A stretch of DNA of 64,000 nucleotides from Loripinus fragilis (lineage: Eukaryota > Mollusca > Bivalvia > Lucinida > Lucinidae). The DNA is taken from the NCBI GenBank assembly GCA_964019695.1, contig OZ026525.1, positions 87,372,779 through 87,436,778 of the forward strand, in the 5' to 3' direction. Below are positions 34,420 to 44,018 of this stretch, one piece after another. The translations under genes were made by a program, and so were the position numbers. The notes under the pieces are model-generated. The model did no database searches. It had not been told where the DNA came from and saw only the letters and a program-made list of their open reading frames with translations. Each line of letters begins with the position of its first letter. Position 1 is the first letter of the stretch.

Positions 34420-35370
34420 TACTTGCCAGATAACAAAAATAAAGGCACTGATCAGACTGCAAGGTTGTGCAGGGTGTTCTGTACCATCGTTTGTTGCATG
34501 TAACTAAGTCAGGTTTCCTCGAGGCGAGGTCCCTTATTGTTGATATTACCTATTTAAGCCTCGATCTATTGATATCAGTATTTTATATTTTATTACTTTT
34601 TGTATTCGGGAAATCCCTAAACGAGTACTTATACAAACAGTAAAAGCCAAGATGAAATGCAAACTGCATTTCATTAGGCTCTATACTGCGTGTAAAGATA
34701 AAACGATCGTCTGCGAAAAGAAAACACATTGTTTTTTCTTTTTCTTTTTGAAAAATTACAACCTGACACCCTAGATATGTACAATGGACTATCCCAAGTT
34801 AATTGTATCAAACCAGAAGGAAGAATTCATCAGTATACAAAGGATTAAATTTCGCCTGGTTCCATTACAAGTCTTAAACGTACACGATGATCAAAGAAAA
34901 CGCGATCATGTCGCAGTCTGGGCGGCTTGTCAAAGATGGTTTTCAATGCGTTTTAGGAACATGATTATAATGCTAGATTAGTTAATTTCAACAGCCTACA
35001 TTTTACATACAATTAAAAAAGTATTCATCATTATTGCCATAGCTCACTGAATAAAAAAAAATAGAAATTTTAAGCTAAAGCCTACAAAAAGAGACCTCAG
35101 TTTATGCGACAAATTGAGCAACCTCTAGTCCAAAAATTAATAGCAAAACGTCCAAAATTAATGCCGTATAAAAAGTAGCAGTCGGACTACGCAAGCAGGG
35201 GACATTGAGAGCCAAGAGCAGTAACTTATAAGCACGTCGAAAACTCTGATCAGGCTGCAAAGTGTTAGGCATCTCTGTAGTCGCCCCGCTCATATGCATT
35301 AAAACGAACACTACCGAGGGCCATCCCAATGGTTTTGGAACAAAGGAAACGAATATTAAATTACTGAACC
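34420..35370. other. No gene supported
   Basis: A 65-codon frame at 34784-34981 has no recognised motif. Confidence 0.35.
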
Positions 35371-35388
35371 CCCCCCCCCCCCCCCAAT
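35370..35388. repeat. C homopolymer
   Basis: About 18 consecutive C, flanked on both sides by 'aatggttttgg'-type words (35327 and 35387), so the run sits between short direct repeats. Confidence 0.9.
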
Positions 35389-35814
35389 GGTTTTGGGAAC
35401 AGGGGAAAATGACATTTTGTTCTACTTTTGGGATCAAGCCAACAATGAAACAAGTATTCCCTGTGAGGGCATCATAACTTATCTTCCCAATAGCGTTTAA
35501 TTATTCTCCATAGGTATAGTATGTTCCTTTGGTCGCACTTTTGGGGCTAGCGTTGATACATGTTCTCTGTGCGAACTGCAATATCAACGTGATATGTTCA
35601 TCAACTCGTATTTTCCTCAGATGTGTTTAGATACATAATATACATGTATATACAAATGTACCCTTGTTTCCCTTAGAACAATACCCTTGCTCCCATGGTC
35701 TTCCACCCCCTAATCATTTTGACCATAACATAAGATGACCTATAATTACCAAATACAAATATTCATAAAGCAAAATGCAACTACATACACGTGCGTGTTT
35801 ACCTGCTACATGCT

Positions 35815-36066
35815 TTGATCCAGGAATTTTCGCCAGGTTGGTGGACGGTGACGAGCCCCAACTGGTAGAAAAGAGCTATAATAATAAAGAAACTATAATT
35901 TTTCCAGAGTCCAAGCTGAGGGGGGGGGGGGGGGGGGTGGGGGGGGTTCAAAAATTGTCAGGAGGTCCAAGCTTTTCCAAGGTGAATGGGCCCAATTGCT
36001 TTTTTCTATAGAACCTGTTGTTTTCCAGGGGGTTCCTGACTCCTTGTACCCAGTCTGGATTTGCGC
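35815..36066 (+). mobile_element. G-run / GGATCC-flanked interspersed repeat, copy
   Basis: It starts 'tgatccaggaattttcgcc', has G runs at about 35922-35947, 'gtccaagcttttccaa', and ends 'ttccaggggg...cagtctggatttgcgcat'. Collinear with 31865-32160. Confidence 0.6.
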
Positions 36067-36599
36067 ATTGCCTATGTGCACGTGTCCTTATTTGTGTCCT
36101 TTTAGAGTCACCAAAAACGAAGCACGCAGTGAACTCTTCAGAGGCATAGACGTTTAGGGTAATTAAAAAGAAATGTCGCCAAAATTATATTTATTTATTA
36201 CGTTTGTTCTGGGAAGTACCTCTCGTAACCACTAAGACGACGCTAAGGTGACTCTATCGTGACCATAACTTTACGATGATCTTAAGTTGTCTCCGTAAAT
36301 TAAGGTGCGTACGAGTTAGTGGCCATAACCGTTGAGGTGAACGTAAGTTGAACTTAAGGTGATCTTAAGGCTTAAGATGTCTACGAGTTAGTGGCCCCAG
36401 CTTACTTTAATGTCGGGACTGATTTATTTTTCGATTTCCAGAATAAAGGCAGCAAAAGTTTCGTTTAATAAGCGGTGCCATGACCTGATTTGTAAACACA
36501 ATATAGGAAATATGTACGGAGGCTACTTTTGGCTTTGCTTATTTCATATGAATATTTAATAACCTAAACTTGTATTTATTGACCTATCCACCTGCTACT

Positions 36600-36970
36600 G
36601 AATTAATCGGGCCTGATCTGGATCCACTGGTTGATATCCTAATACGGATTTTTAGCCTGACGAGTTGTATTTTATAAATTTTGTATCTAAAAATCTTGTA
36701 TAGAAATGGGTACATGTCTTGGTGACGTATCCCCTTCACAGACCCTCAGGCCTCTCCCTTGAAAAAGTTGATTATTACTTTTGCAAACAGTTTGGACCAA
36801 GATCAGGCCCGACATAAAAAAGTCAGGCTTGATCTGCATCTGAACAGCGTCAGGTGTGATGTTGATCCATTGGTGATGTTCCTGGGAGAACTTATTCAAA
36901 ATGATTTTTTATGCAAACAGTTTGAACCAGATCAAGCCAGACATAATAATGTCCGGCTTCGCTCTGCGTC
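36600..36970. repeat. Cluster of three palindromic GATCTGGATC-type repeats
   Basis: Copies at about 36608-36660, 36783-36855 and 36913-36970. The clearest reads 'tttgcaaacagtttggacc', 'agatcaggcccgacat', 'gtcaggcttgatctgcatc', that is, the same core in both orientations around a short centre. Confidence 0.65.
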
Positions 36971-37070
36971 CATGCCATGCGCGGATCCGAATGGGGGGGG
37001 GGGGTCTTGGAGGATCCTTTCTAAAATATCACAAAAGTATAGTTTCTCTTAGTAATTGGTCCGGACCCCT
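36968..37070 (+). repeat. Partial G-run / GGATCC repeat
   Basis: 'catgcgcggatccgaatg' and a G run of about 13 are followed by 'ttggtccggacccct'. Confidence 0.5.
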
Positions 37071-37109
37071 GAAAAATCAGAAAGCTACATTTTTATGAAT
37101 GGCCAATAT

Positions 37110-37172
37110 CGGCAATCTAGCGAAACGTCATTTAAATGGCGTTTCGCTGGCGGGCCGATGATGGCCCGCTTA
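37110..37172. repeat. Compound palindrome
   Basis: 'agcgaaacgtcatttaaat' followed by 'ggcgtttcgct' (37119-37148) is almost a perfect palindrome; it is flanked by 'ggccaatatcgg' and 'cgggccgatgatggcccg'. A decayed inverted copy is at 44858-44930. Confidence 0.7.
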
Positions 37173-37254
37173 TAGTTGTATTTGGATTCTCTCTCCCCTC
37201 ATTAAATATTAAAAAAAAAACGTGTAAAAGTTTGACTCCCTCTGACAAAATTTT

Positions 37255-37545
37255 CTGGATTCGGGCATGCAAACAGTGTCATGTTTGATTTGGATCCAAA
37301 CTCTTTGACACTGATGGTATGATAAGATGGGTTTTCAGTATATCTCAGTAAGCGTATACATTGGGTCCTCATCGGAAGCAGTTGTATCAAGATTAATAGA
37401 CTGTCCCAAAATCGTGCTTAAAGATTCTAAGAAATCAAACAAAAGATTCGTCTGCTCTCTCCTTTTACCACCTGCCAAGTTTGCAAACAATTTGGATCCA
37501 GATTATCGTCCGACGTTTCGCCGAGCCTGATCTGGGGCAAACATG
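37255..37545. repeat. Two more palindromic GATCTGGATC-type repeats
   Basis: Copies at about 37262-37315 ('atttggatccaaactcttt') and 37472-37540 ('gcaaacaatttggatccag' ... 'gagcctgatctggggc'). Confidence 0.6.
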
Positions 37546-37749
37546 CATACCAATAGTTAATCTAGTAAGTGCATGTCCGACCTATTTGCGTCCGCTGGGT
37601 ATACTCATATATCTCAAAGTAAAGAAAATTTCAGACAAGTACCACAAATGTACCTTTTCTTCAAGATGCATGCAGTGCGCCGTTTCATTCATGTGTCAAC
37701 CTGCTCAATTTAAATTAAACTGTCTTTTATCATATTTTGCTACTTAGAT

Positions 37750-38370
37750 GAGCCTGCTCAAATGTGCACTCTTAAAACACCATTCATTGCTCACTGTGCC
37801 ACACATAACGCTGGGGAGTAGATGATGGCTCAATCAGTACAGCTCAAGCATCACAGTGTGTTGAATGGAATAATTATATGCTTCACAACTCAAACCACAA
37901 CGTGGGAAAAGGCCCCTTTTGTATATAAGCAAACTTATTTAGCATGTATAAGCATATCAAGACTGTTGTTTAACGCTGTGGTTTATATGGCTTAATTACG
38001 TCTACGAAAAGAAGTTATGACCAGGCAGTGTATGACCTGAACACAAGCTTAGACGGGCGTTTTCTCGCGCGCTCGGCATGCGAAAAAGAACATCGTTGCA
38101 AGATTAGCCATCTACGTAGAATGGAACCTTCCAAATTTCGCCTGCCCATGAACCAACCATTTATGTGCTGTAGGGTAGAACAAGGATGGGACAAACATAT
38201 AAAGGGGCATAGATTTTCCGCGTTTCATAATTTTAGAAATTCACTTTCTCTAAAGAGGGCAGTGTTCTATATTTCAGAATGTTTTAAAAATATTTTGGAC
38301 AATAATTTTAGGTGTTCAAAATTTCAGTGTTCATTTTTTTACCGTAAATCTTGGTGAATTTGTCAAAACA
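37750..38370. other. No gene supported
   Basis: A 109-codon frame at 38028-38357 is Cys/Arg/Phe-rich with no recognised motif and no splice context. A chance frame is likely. Confidence 0.35.
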
Positions 38371-38377
38371 ATTTTTT

Positions 38378-38550
38378 TTAGCAAAAAGTTTAAACCCAGA
38401 TCAAGCCCAGCATAGTGTCCAGCATGATCTCGATCCAAACTGTGTTTGACACTGTGTAATCTTATTAGATTTTTTATCCTTTTGCAAACAGTTTTGAACA
38501 CAGATTAGGCTCGATGGACATGATATGGATCTAAATTGTTTGACACTGAT
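38378..38550. repeat. Two palindromic GATCTGGATC-type repeats in tandem
   Basis: At 38384-38455 and 38476-38548; each begins 'gcaaa(a/c)a...ttt...acccagat' and ends 'catgat(c/a)t(c/g)gatc(c/t)aaa(c/t)tgtttgacact'. Confidence 0.6.
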
Positions 38551-38979
38551 GATATTCTGATTAAAAGGGAAAAAAACCATGCAGAAAAGTATTAACAATT
38601 AATCCCAGAATCCAAAGAGTTATTTTTTAAAGTCGAAAAGCCCAATATTCATGGCATTTTAGCACCAGACCCTAGCTACTTTGTAGAATAACCTCAAAGT
38701 CACTTTGGCGTTTTACAATAACTTCATATTATTTTGGCATTTTAACATCACTTCCTATAATAGCCTAACGCATAAGTACAGATAAAGCATTAGGGTGTGT
38801 ACTATTTGCTGTAGCTTTCACGGATTTGACCCTGTCATTGTATTTGTTGACAGGGTGGAATTCGTTTCTCTTGAGGCAAATTTGGTGGAGGTTAGGGTGA
38901 TCTTATTTTTTCTCTCTTCTATCTCTGGTAGGAGTCCCAACATGACTGAAATATTGTTGACTGGGACTTTAAGCCTTAA

Positions 38980-38980
38980 C

Positions 38981-39012
<32 letters not shown>
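38980..39012. repeat. (AATC)n microsatellite
   Basis: About eight tandem TCAA/AATC units. It follows 'gactgggactttaagcctt', as a retroelement tail would. Confidence 0.9.
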
Positions 39013-39013
<1 letters not shown>

Positions 39014-39475
39014 TAAACATATTTTTGACGCTTTAATCAATAAAATATTCTTATCTATCAATTTTAGCAGCTGCTTTGGGTTTCGTAAATTTGAGCTGAA
39101 TAAAAGGTTCAAGTGTCTCAATGAGGTGAAACGACGATTACGTTTTATTGGAAATTCTCACGTGAACGGCTCTTCAAATAGGAGCAATATCCGCGTACGC
39201 CTAGCTTGCCGAATTTCGACCAAGGCTGGAAGTGGCGTGGCCTGTTTTACCTCTTAATGGTTCGTACAACAAAGTAAGCACAGAAATTGCAGGCACAAAG
39301 GAGGTGCAGGCGAGGCAGTGGCGTACGCAATTTTGGTGCCAAAGAAACAGGCTGTGATATGTTAAACAACAACTCACTGCCAGTGCGAATTTATTTCGAT
39401 TCTAACACACAAAAAAGATTAGAGCTAGACTTCAGTCGATGGCACACCATCGCAAATACCCGCTTTTGAGCTAAC
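39013..39475. other. No gene supported
   Basis: A 60-codon frame at 39287-39469 has no recognised motif. Confidence 0.35.
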
Positions 39476-39479
39476 CAAA

Positions 39480-40515
39480 GCATCTGCAAAGTTTGAAGTT
39501 GCTACGTCCAATCGTTTAGGAGGAGACGCATTTACAAGAAAGTACATTATAACACTTTTGACCTTGACCGTAGGTCATGGACAAACAGGAAACGTTGCCC
39601 AGTATCCTCTTCATTATATGACCTATGCACCTGCAAAGTTTGAAGCTGCTATGTCCAAGGGTTTAGGAGGAAATACATTTACAAGAAATATTTGATTTGA
39701 CCTTGACCCAATGTCAAGGTCACATAAAGCATTGCCCTCTACATCATGTGACCTACGTACCTGCAAAGTTTGAAGTTGCTACGGCCAATGGTTAATGAGA
39801 TGCATTTAGAAGAAAATACATTATTTGACCTTGACCCCAAGGTCAAGGGGGTCAAGATCACACAAAATGTTGCCCAGTACCCTCAACCTCATGCGACCTA
39901 TGCACCAGCAATGTTTGATGCTGCTTCATCCTATGGTTAAGGAGAAGGTGGATTTACAAGAACATACATTATTGGAACTTAACCTTGGTGTTAAGGTCAT
40001 ACAAAATGTTGCCCAGAACCCTCGACATCGTGTGACCTATGCACCAGCAAAGTTTGATATTGCTACATCCCACGGTTAAGGAGAAAATGCATTTACAAGT
40101 AAATACATTATTTGACATTGACCTTCGGACGAAATGTTGCCCAGTGCCCTCTGCATCATGTGACCTATGCACATACAGAGTTTGAAGTTACTGCGTCAAA
40201 AGGTTAAGGGAGGGAAATATTTACAAGAAATTCAATCTTCAATATGTTGCCCAGTACCCATTACATCATATGAGCTATCCAGCTACAAAATTTGAAGTTG
40301 CTACGTCTAACCGTTTAAGAGGAGATACATTTACAAGAAAATATGATATTTAATCATTGACCTTGACCTTAGGACCAAGGTCACACGAAATGTTGCCCAG
40401 TACCCTCTACAGCATGTGACCTATTCAGCTACAAAAGTTGAAGTTGCTACGTCTATCCGTTTAGGAGGAGATACATTTACATGAAAATACATGATTTGAT
40501 CTTTGACAGCGACCT
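39480..40515. repeat. ~140 bp minisatellite, about 7 units
   Basis: Units share 'gcatttacaagaaaatac', 'ttgaccttgacc', 'gttgcccagtaccctc', 'atgtgacctatgcacc' and 'gcaaagtttgaagttgctac'. Unit starts fall near 39525, 39667, 39800, 39950, 40090, 40220, 40325 and 40470; copies differ by indels. Confidence 0.85.
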
Positions 40516-41205
40516 AACATAAGGTAAACAGTTCTTCTGTGTAAATGATAGGGTGGAAAATAGTATCATATTTGCCAAGCAAAGATAAAACAAGTTTATA
40601 CTTTAAATAAAACCATTTAGACATGCATGTGAAGAATTGGAATCGAATGCAAAATGCAGCAGATTTGGGATAGTTTTATAAATGTGTGAAGTGTGAAATT
40701 TGCGGTTCGTCACTGCTTTAATCTTAAAGTATTTTTTTTTTTATAAATATTATCACTACTAAACGAAGAAGGAAAGCTGTTCTTCTGTAGTGTATACTTG
40801 GATGAATGCTTATTATGAACTCGCAGTATTATATTGGCTGGTTCATATATTTTCCATCATGCGCAGGTTCAAATCCCACCAATGCCTTCATTCATTTTTC
40901 TTCATCTTTATTGTTTCATATTTCCACATGTGTTCTTTAAGCATGATTGGAAAACAGTTTTACATTTATACAAAGTGTCCATCAAATGGGACATTACCTG
41001 TATCAAACACGTAACGCATATGCGAGATGCCACTGAATACATCAACTCAATAGGGTATGCATTGATTGCAGTCATTATAGCGATAGCAACGGAAATGGTT
41101 TGGAAATGATTATGAATCATATCTACAAATAAATAAATCAATTAATAAAAGTATAAAATCGAAAAGAAAAAGGAAAAAAAAAAAAAAGAAAAAAAGAAAC
41201 ATGGT
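40516..41205. other. No gene supported
   Basis: Overlapping frames on both strands (40.8-41.1 kb) carry no recognised motif. An A-rich tract is at 41160-41199. Confidence 0.4.
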
Positions 41206-41282
41206 ACCGTGACAGGATTCGACCTCGCAAGCTCCATGACAGTGGTCAAGCGATCCATCCACTATGCTACGAGTTCTCATTG
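41206..41282 (-). repeat. tRNA-like sequence (Asp-like anticodon loop)
   Basis: On the minus strand: 'gtagcatagtggatgg' (box A-like), loop 'ctgtcat', and box B-like 'ggtcgaatcctg'. The anticodon stem does not pair, so this is a decayed tRNA or SINE head. Confidence 0.4.
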
Positions 41283-41497
41283 TGATTGGTTTTTGCATAT
41301 AATATTTTAGATGTAATAAAATGCATGTTTTTTTTTCTAAAAATAGTGAGTTAAAATATAGATAAACAAGGTTAAACTGGCACTCATGAATATGCCGTAT
41401 AAACTCGTATAACTCCGTAAAACTAATTTTAGATTTGCAAACATTATGAAAAGTATTGATTTCAGAGTGATGTATTTCTAATCATGTATCCGTCATT

Positions 41498-41573
41498 GTC
41501 CTGCTTAGCCCTTATGGATAGAGCGTATAGCTGTCAAGGTCGAGATCGCGGGTTCGAGTCTCACGACATACAG
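41498..41573 (+). repeat. tRNA-like sequence (Asp-like anticodon loop)
   Basis: Box A-like 'tagcccttatggatagagc', loop 'ctgtcaa', box B 'gggttcgagtctc'. The D stem can pair (GCTT/GAGC) but the anticodon stem is poor. It is opposite in orientation to the one at 41206-41282. Confidence 0.4.
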
Positions 41574-41690
41574 TATATTTTAGCAAAAATATTTTTAATT
41601 TTTATCATAAATCATGATTATGACTTACACGATTTTTACAAGACTTGCGTATAAAAGTAAATGTAATAGAATTCATTTTAAAACATTATT

Positions 41691-41928
41691 TGAGCCGCGA
41701 CATGAGATTTCCAACAATGTGGCATGTTCGACCTACAAAGGCTCAGACCAGCTTGCGCATACGCGCAGTCTGATCAGAGTCTGTGCTAGCGGTTTGAGTA
41801 TTATATGACTCTTAAGCTACTGACTGCAGATCATTTGGAGTTTCTAAGCTTAAAAGGAGGCTGCACAGGCTTATCTGAGTCTACACTTGTCAAAGTGCCA
41901 CATTGTTGGAAATCACATGCCACGGCGC
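41691..41928 (-). mobile_element. Palindromic MITE, copy 2
   Basis: Same element as 8143-8382 but in the opposite orientation. Its right end read on the minus strand starts GCCGTGGCATGTGATTTCC and continues through 'ccaacaatgtggcac', 'gacaagtgtagactca' and 'ttttaagcttagaaactcc', matching copy 1. The left end has the same terminal word TGAGCCGCGACATG. Confidence 0.85.
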
Positions 41929-41947
41929 ATATTAGTTTGGAACTGTG

Positions 41948-42133
41948 ATGTCTACTGATAAATCTTTAAAACATTTAAAATCTAAAGACAAATTTCTCAT
42001 AGCTAATGTTTCAAACTATTTTGAGAAACACTCAGGGCGGGACAGCTCATCATATATTCAACAGACTGTTCAGGCAACTGGGGTCAGCAGAAGAACCGTT
42101 TTCCAAGTACGAAAAGAACAACAAGATACTTAG
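41948..42133 (+). pseudogene. Helix-turn-helix fragment of a transposase-like protein
   Basis: A 61-codon frame. Residues 11-25 (SKDKFLIANVSNYFE) and the end (VQATGVSRRTVFQVRKE) fit the N-terminal HTH of Tc1/IS630-type DDE transposase proteins that are common in molluscs; ATGVSRRTV is the typical recognition-helix lead-in. The frame stops at codon 62 and no DDE domain follows, so it is a fragment. It sits 20 bp beyond the palindromic MITE. Family assignment is from recollection. Confidence 0.4.
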
Positions 42134-42399
42134 GCTTAGGCTACTGTCCATTCTAAGGCTGTGGTTCTGTTGTTAATGATCCATTGTTGATTGTTACAAA
42201 CACTGTCGATGCCTCAACCCTGAATGTCAACTGATGCATACTCAGGTGATAATAAGCGAATGGCAAAGGTGCTGATCATACTGCACGAATGCGCAGGCTG
42301 GTCTGTGCCCTTGTGTTTTCAAATCTGGAAGAGATGTTTTCTCACTTCTAGACACATATATTCTTTTTGTTTTCTTTCAGATTTGAGAAGACAAAGATG
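42134..42399. other. No gene seen
   Basis: Short spacer; no recognised content. Confidence 0.4.
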
Positions 42400-43395
42400 C
42401 AGAATTATCTTGACATGGAACCTATTGAATGACAATCTAGGCAATACACTTACAATATTTTCTTGCAAAAGAAATAGTCTTGACATGGAACATATTGAAA
42501 GACAATGTAGACAATACATTTACAATGTTTTCTGTTTTCTGGCAAAAAAAACAACCTTGATATGGAACCAATTTTAAGACAAGATGGGCAAAACATTTAC
42601 AGAATTTTCATGAAAAAGAAAAAAACTTTGACATGGAACATATAAAAGAAAATCTAGACAATACATTTTCAGAATTTTCCAGCAAAAGAAATGACTTTGA
42701 CATGGAAAACATTGAAAGACAATCTAGACAATACACTTACAATATTTTCTGGCAAAAGAAATGACATTGACGTGGAACATATTGAAAGACAATCTAGGCA
42801 ATACACTTACAGTATTTTCTGACAAAAAATAAACTTGGAATGGAACATATTGAAAGACAATCAGACAATACACTTACAATATTTTCCAGCAAAAGAAATA
42901 ACCTTGACAAAGAACACATTGAAATACAATCTAGGCAATACACTTACAATATTTTCTGACAAAGCAATAACCTTGACATGGAACATATTGAAAGACAATC
43001 TAAGCAATACATTTACAATATTTTCCAGCAAAAGAAACAACCTTGACAAAGAACACATTGAAAGACAATCAGACAATACACTTACAATATTTTCCAGTAA
43101 AAGAAATAACCTTGACAAAGAACACATTGAAAGACAATCAGACAATACACTTACAATATTTTCTGACAAAGCGATAACCTTGACATGGAACATATTGAAA
43201 GACAATCTAAGCAATACATTTACACTATTTTCTGGCAAAAGAAATAACCTTGACATGGAACATATTAGAAGACAATCTAGGCAATATACTTTCAGTATTA
43301 TCTGGCAAAAATTAACGTTGGCATGGAACGTATTGGAAGGCAATCCAGGCAATACACTTGTAATATTTTCTAGAAAAGAAATAACTATCGGTACT
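42400..43395. repeat. 69-70 bp minisatellite, about 14 units
   Basis: Units share 'ccttgacatggaacatattg', 'aaagacaatctaggcaatac' and 'acttacaatattttctggc', ending 'aaaagaaataa'. Two variants differ by one base in length (69 against 70), plus a central subset with 'gacaaagaacacattg'. Units are more regular in the middle (42830-43270) and decay toward both ends. The array ends about 140 bp before the start codon of the CXorf38-like gene. Open frames over it on both strands come from the repeat. Confidence 0.9.
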
Positions 43396-43535
43396 CTTTC
43401 TGGAATTTACAGCACATATCAATGTTTTCGATTGAAATAAACATGAACGTGAGGTAAAAATTAATACATGTGTATGAATATGTAGATTGCTTATCATGAC
43501 GTAGAAATAAAGGTGTTCTGTTGGCCGCTACAAGC

Positions 43536-44018
43536 ATGTGTAGTCTAAAAACTCGCCTTCAAGACTCTGCCTATATAAACTGGGTGAAGGCAGGTCTTTG
43601 TATAATTCACACTAAAGAAGGCCTGGAGGAATTCGCTGGCAATGAGAGTAATGAATTACACAGAATTGTACTGACTAATCTGACCAGCATACCAACCAAT
43701 CCTGGACATTCCCTAAGTAGGTCATGTATCCATATAACCAAGTCACAACCAAGAATAGTATGCTCCGATGTATACTGTCGAAACTTTGTCACAGCAGTTA
43801 TTCAGGAAAGCATAAATCCAAAATACTGCCATCTGGCCAACACGGATGTTGCGAAATGGCGCAGTCAACCCTGGGAGATGGCAAAGTTATTTATGAACCC
43901 GGGACAACAACCAGCGCAGACAAGTCCTTGCCAAACAGACCTTAGTGGGATAATCAACTTCATCTCACATTGCCGGGTTCCAAAAAATCATATATATGAC
44001 CCTTCATTGTTAGACAAG
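43536..44018 (+). CDS. Exon 1 of CXorf38-like gene
   Basis: 161 codons. The ATG at 43536 is the first in a frame that is open only from 43500; it sits just after 'acaagc', which could also be an acceptor for a 5' UTR intron. The peptide opens with a helix (LKTRLQDSAYINWVKAG), has Cys at 64, 76, 81 and 98 that might bind a metal, and then PWEMAKLFMNPG and SPCQTDLSGIINFISHC. It ends at gacaag|gtatgt. Clear codon-like pattern over 160 codons and family resemblance make this the best coding call in the window. Confidence 0.8.

Larger units (their letters stand above)
33992..36398. mobile_element. 2.4 kb segment with 28 bp inverted ends (or two opposed MITEs)
   Basis: 'ggggccactaactcgta' plus 'acatcttaag' at 33992-34019 is repeated as its reverse complement at 36371-36398 with one mismatch. 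A further partial copy ends at about 36323 (gcgtacgagttagtggcc). Both ends continue into TTAAG-rich, partly self-complementary sequence of about 150-180 bp, so two separate small elements in opposite orientation are as likely as one 2.4 kb element. Confidence 0.5.

Noticed and set aside
41206..41573. Two functional tRNA-Asp genes in opposite orientation
   Set aside because: Box A and B are visible, but anticodon stems do not pair and acceptor stems are incomplete. Kept only as tRNA-like repeats.
42835..43440. 201-codon open frame (and 163 codons on the other strand)
   Set aside because: Both frames lie on the 69-70 bp minisatellite and simply repeat the unit; the frame shifts with unit length variants.
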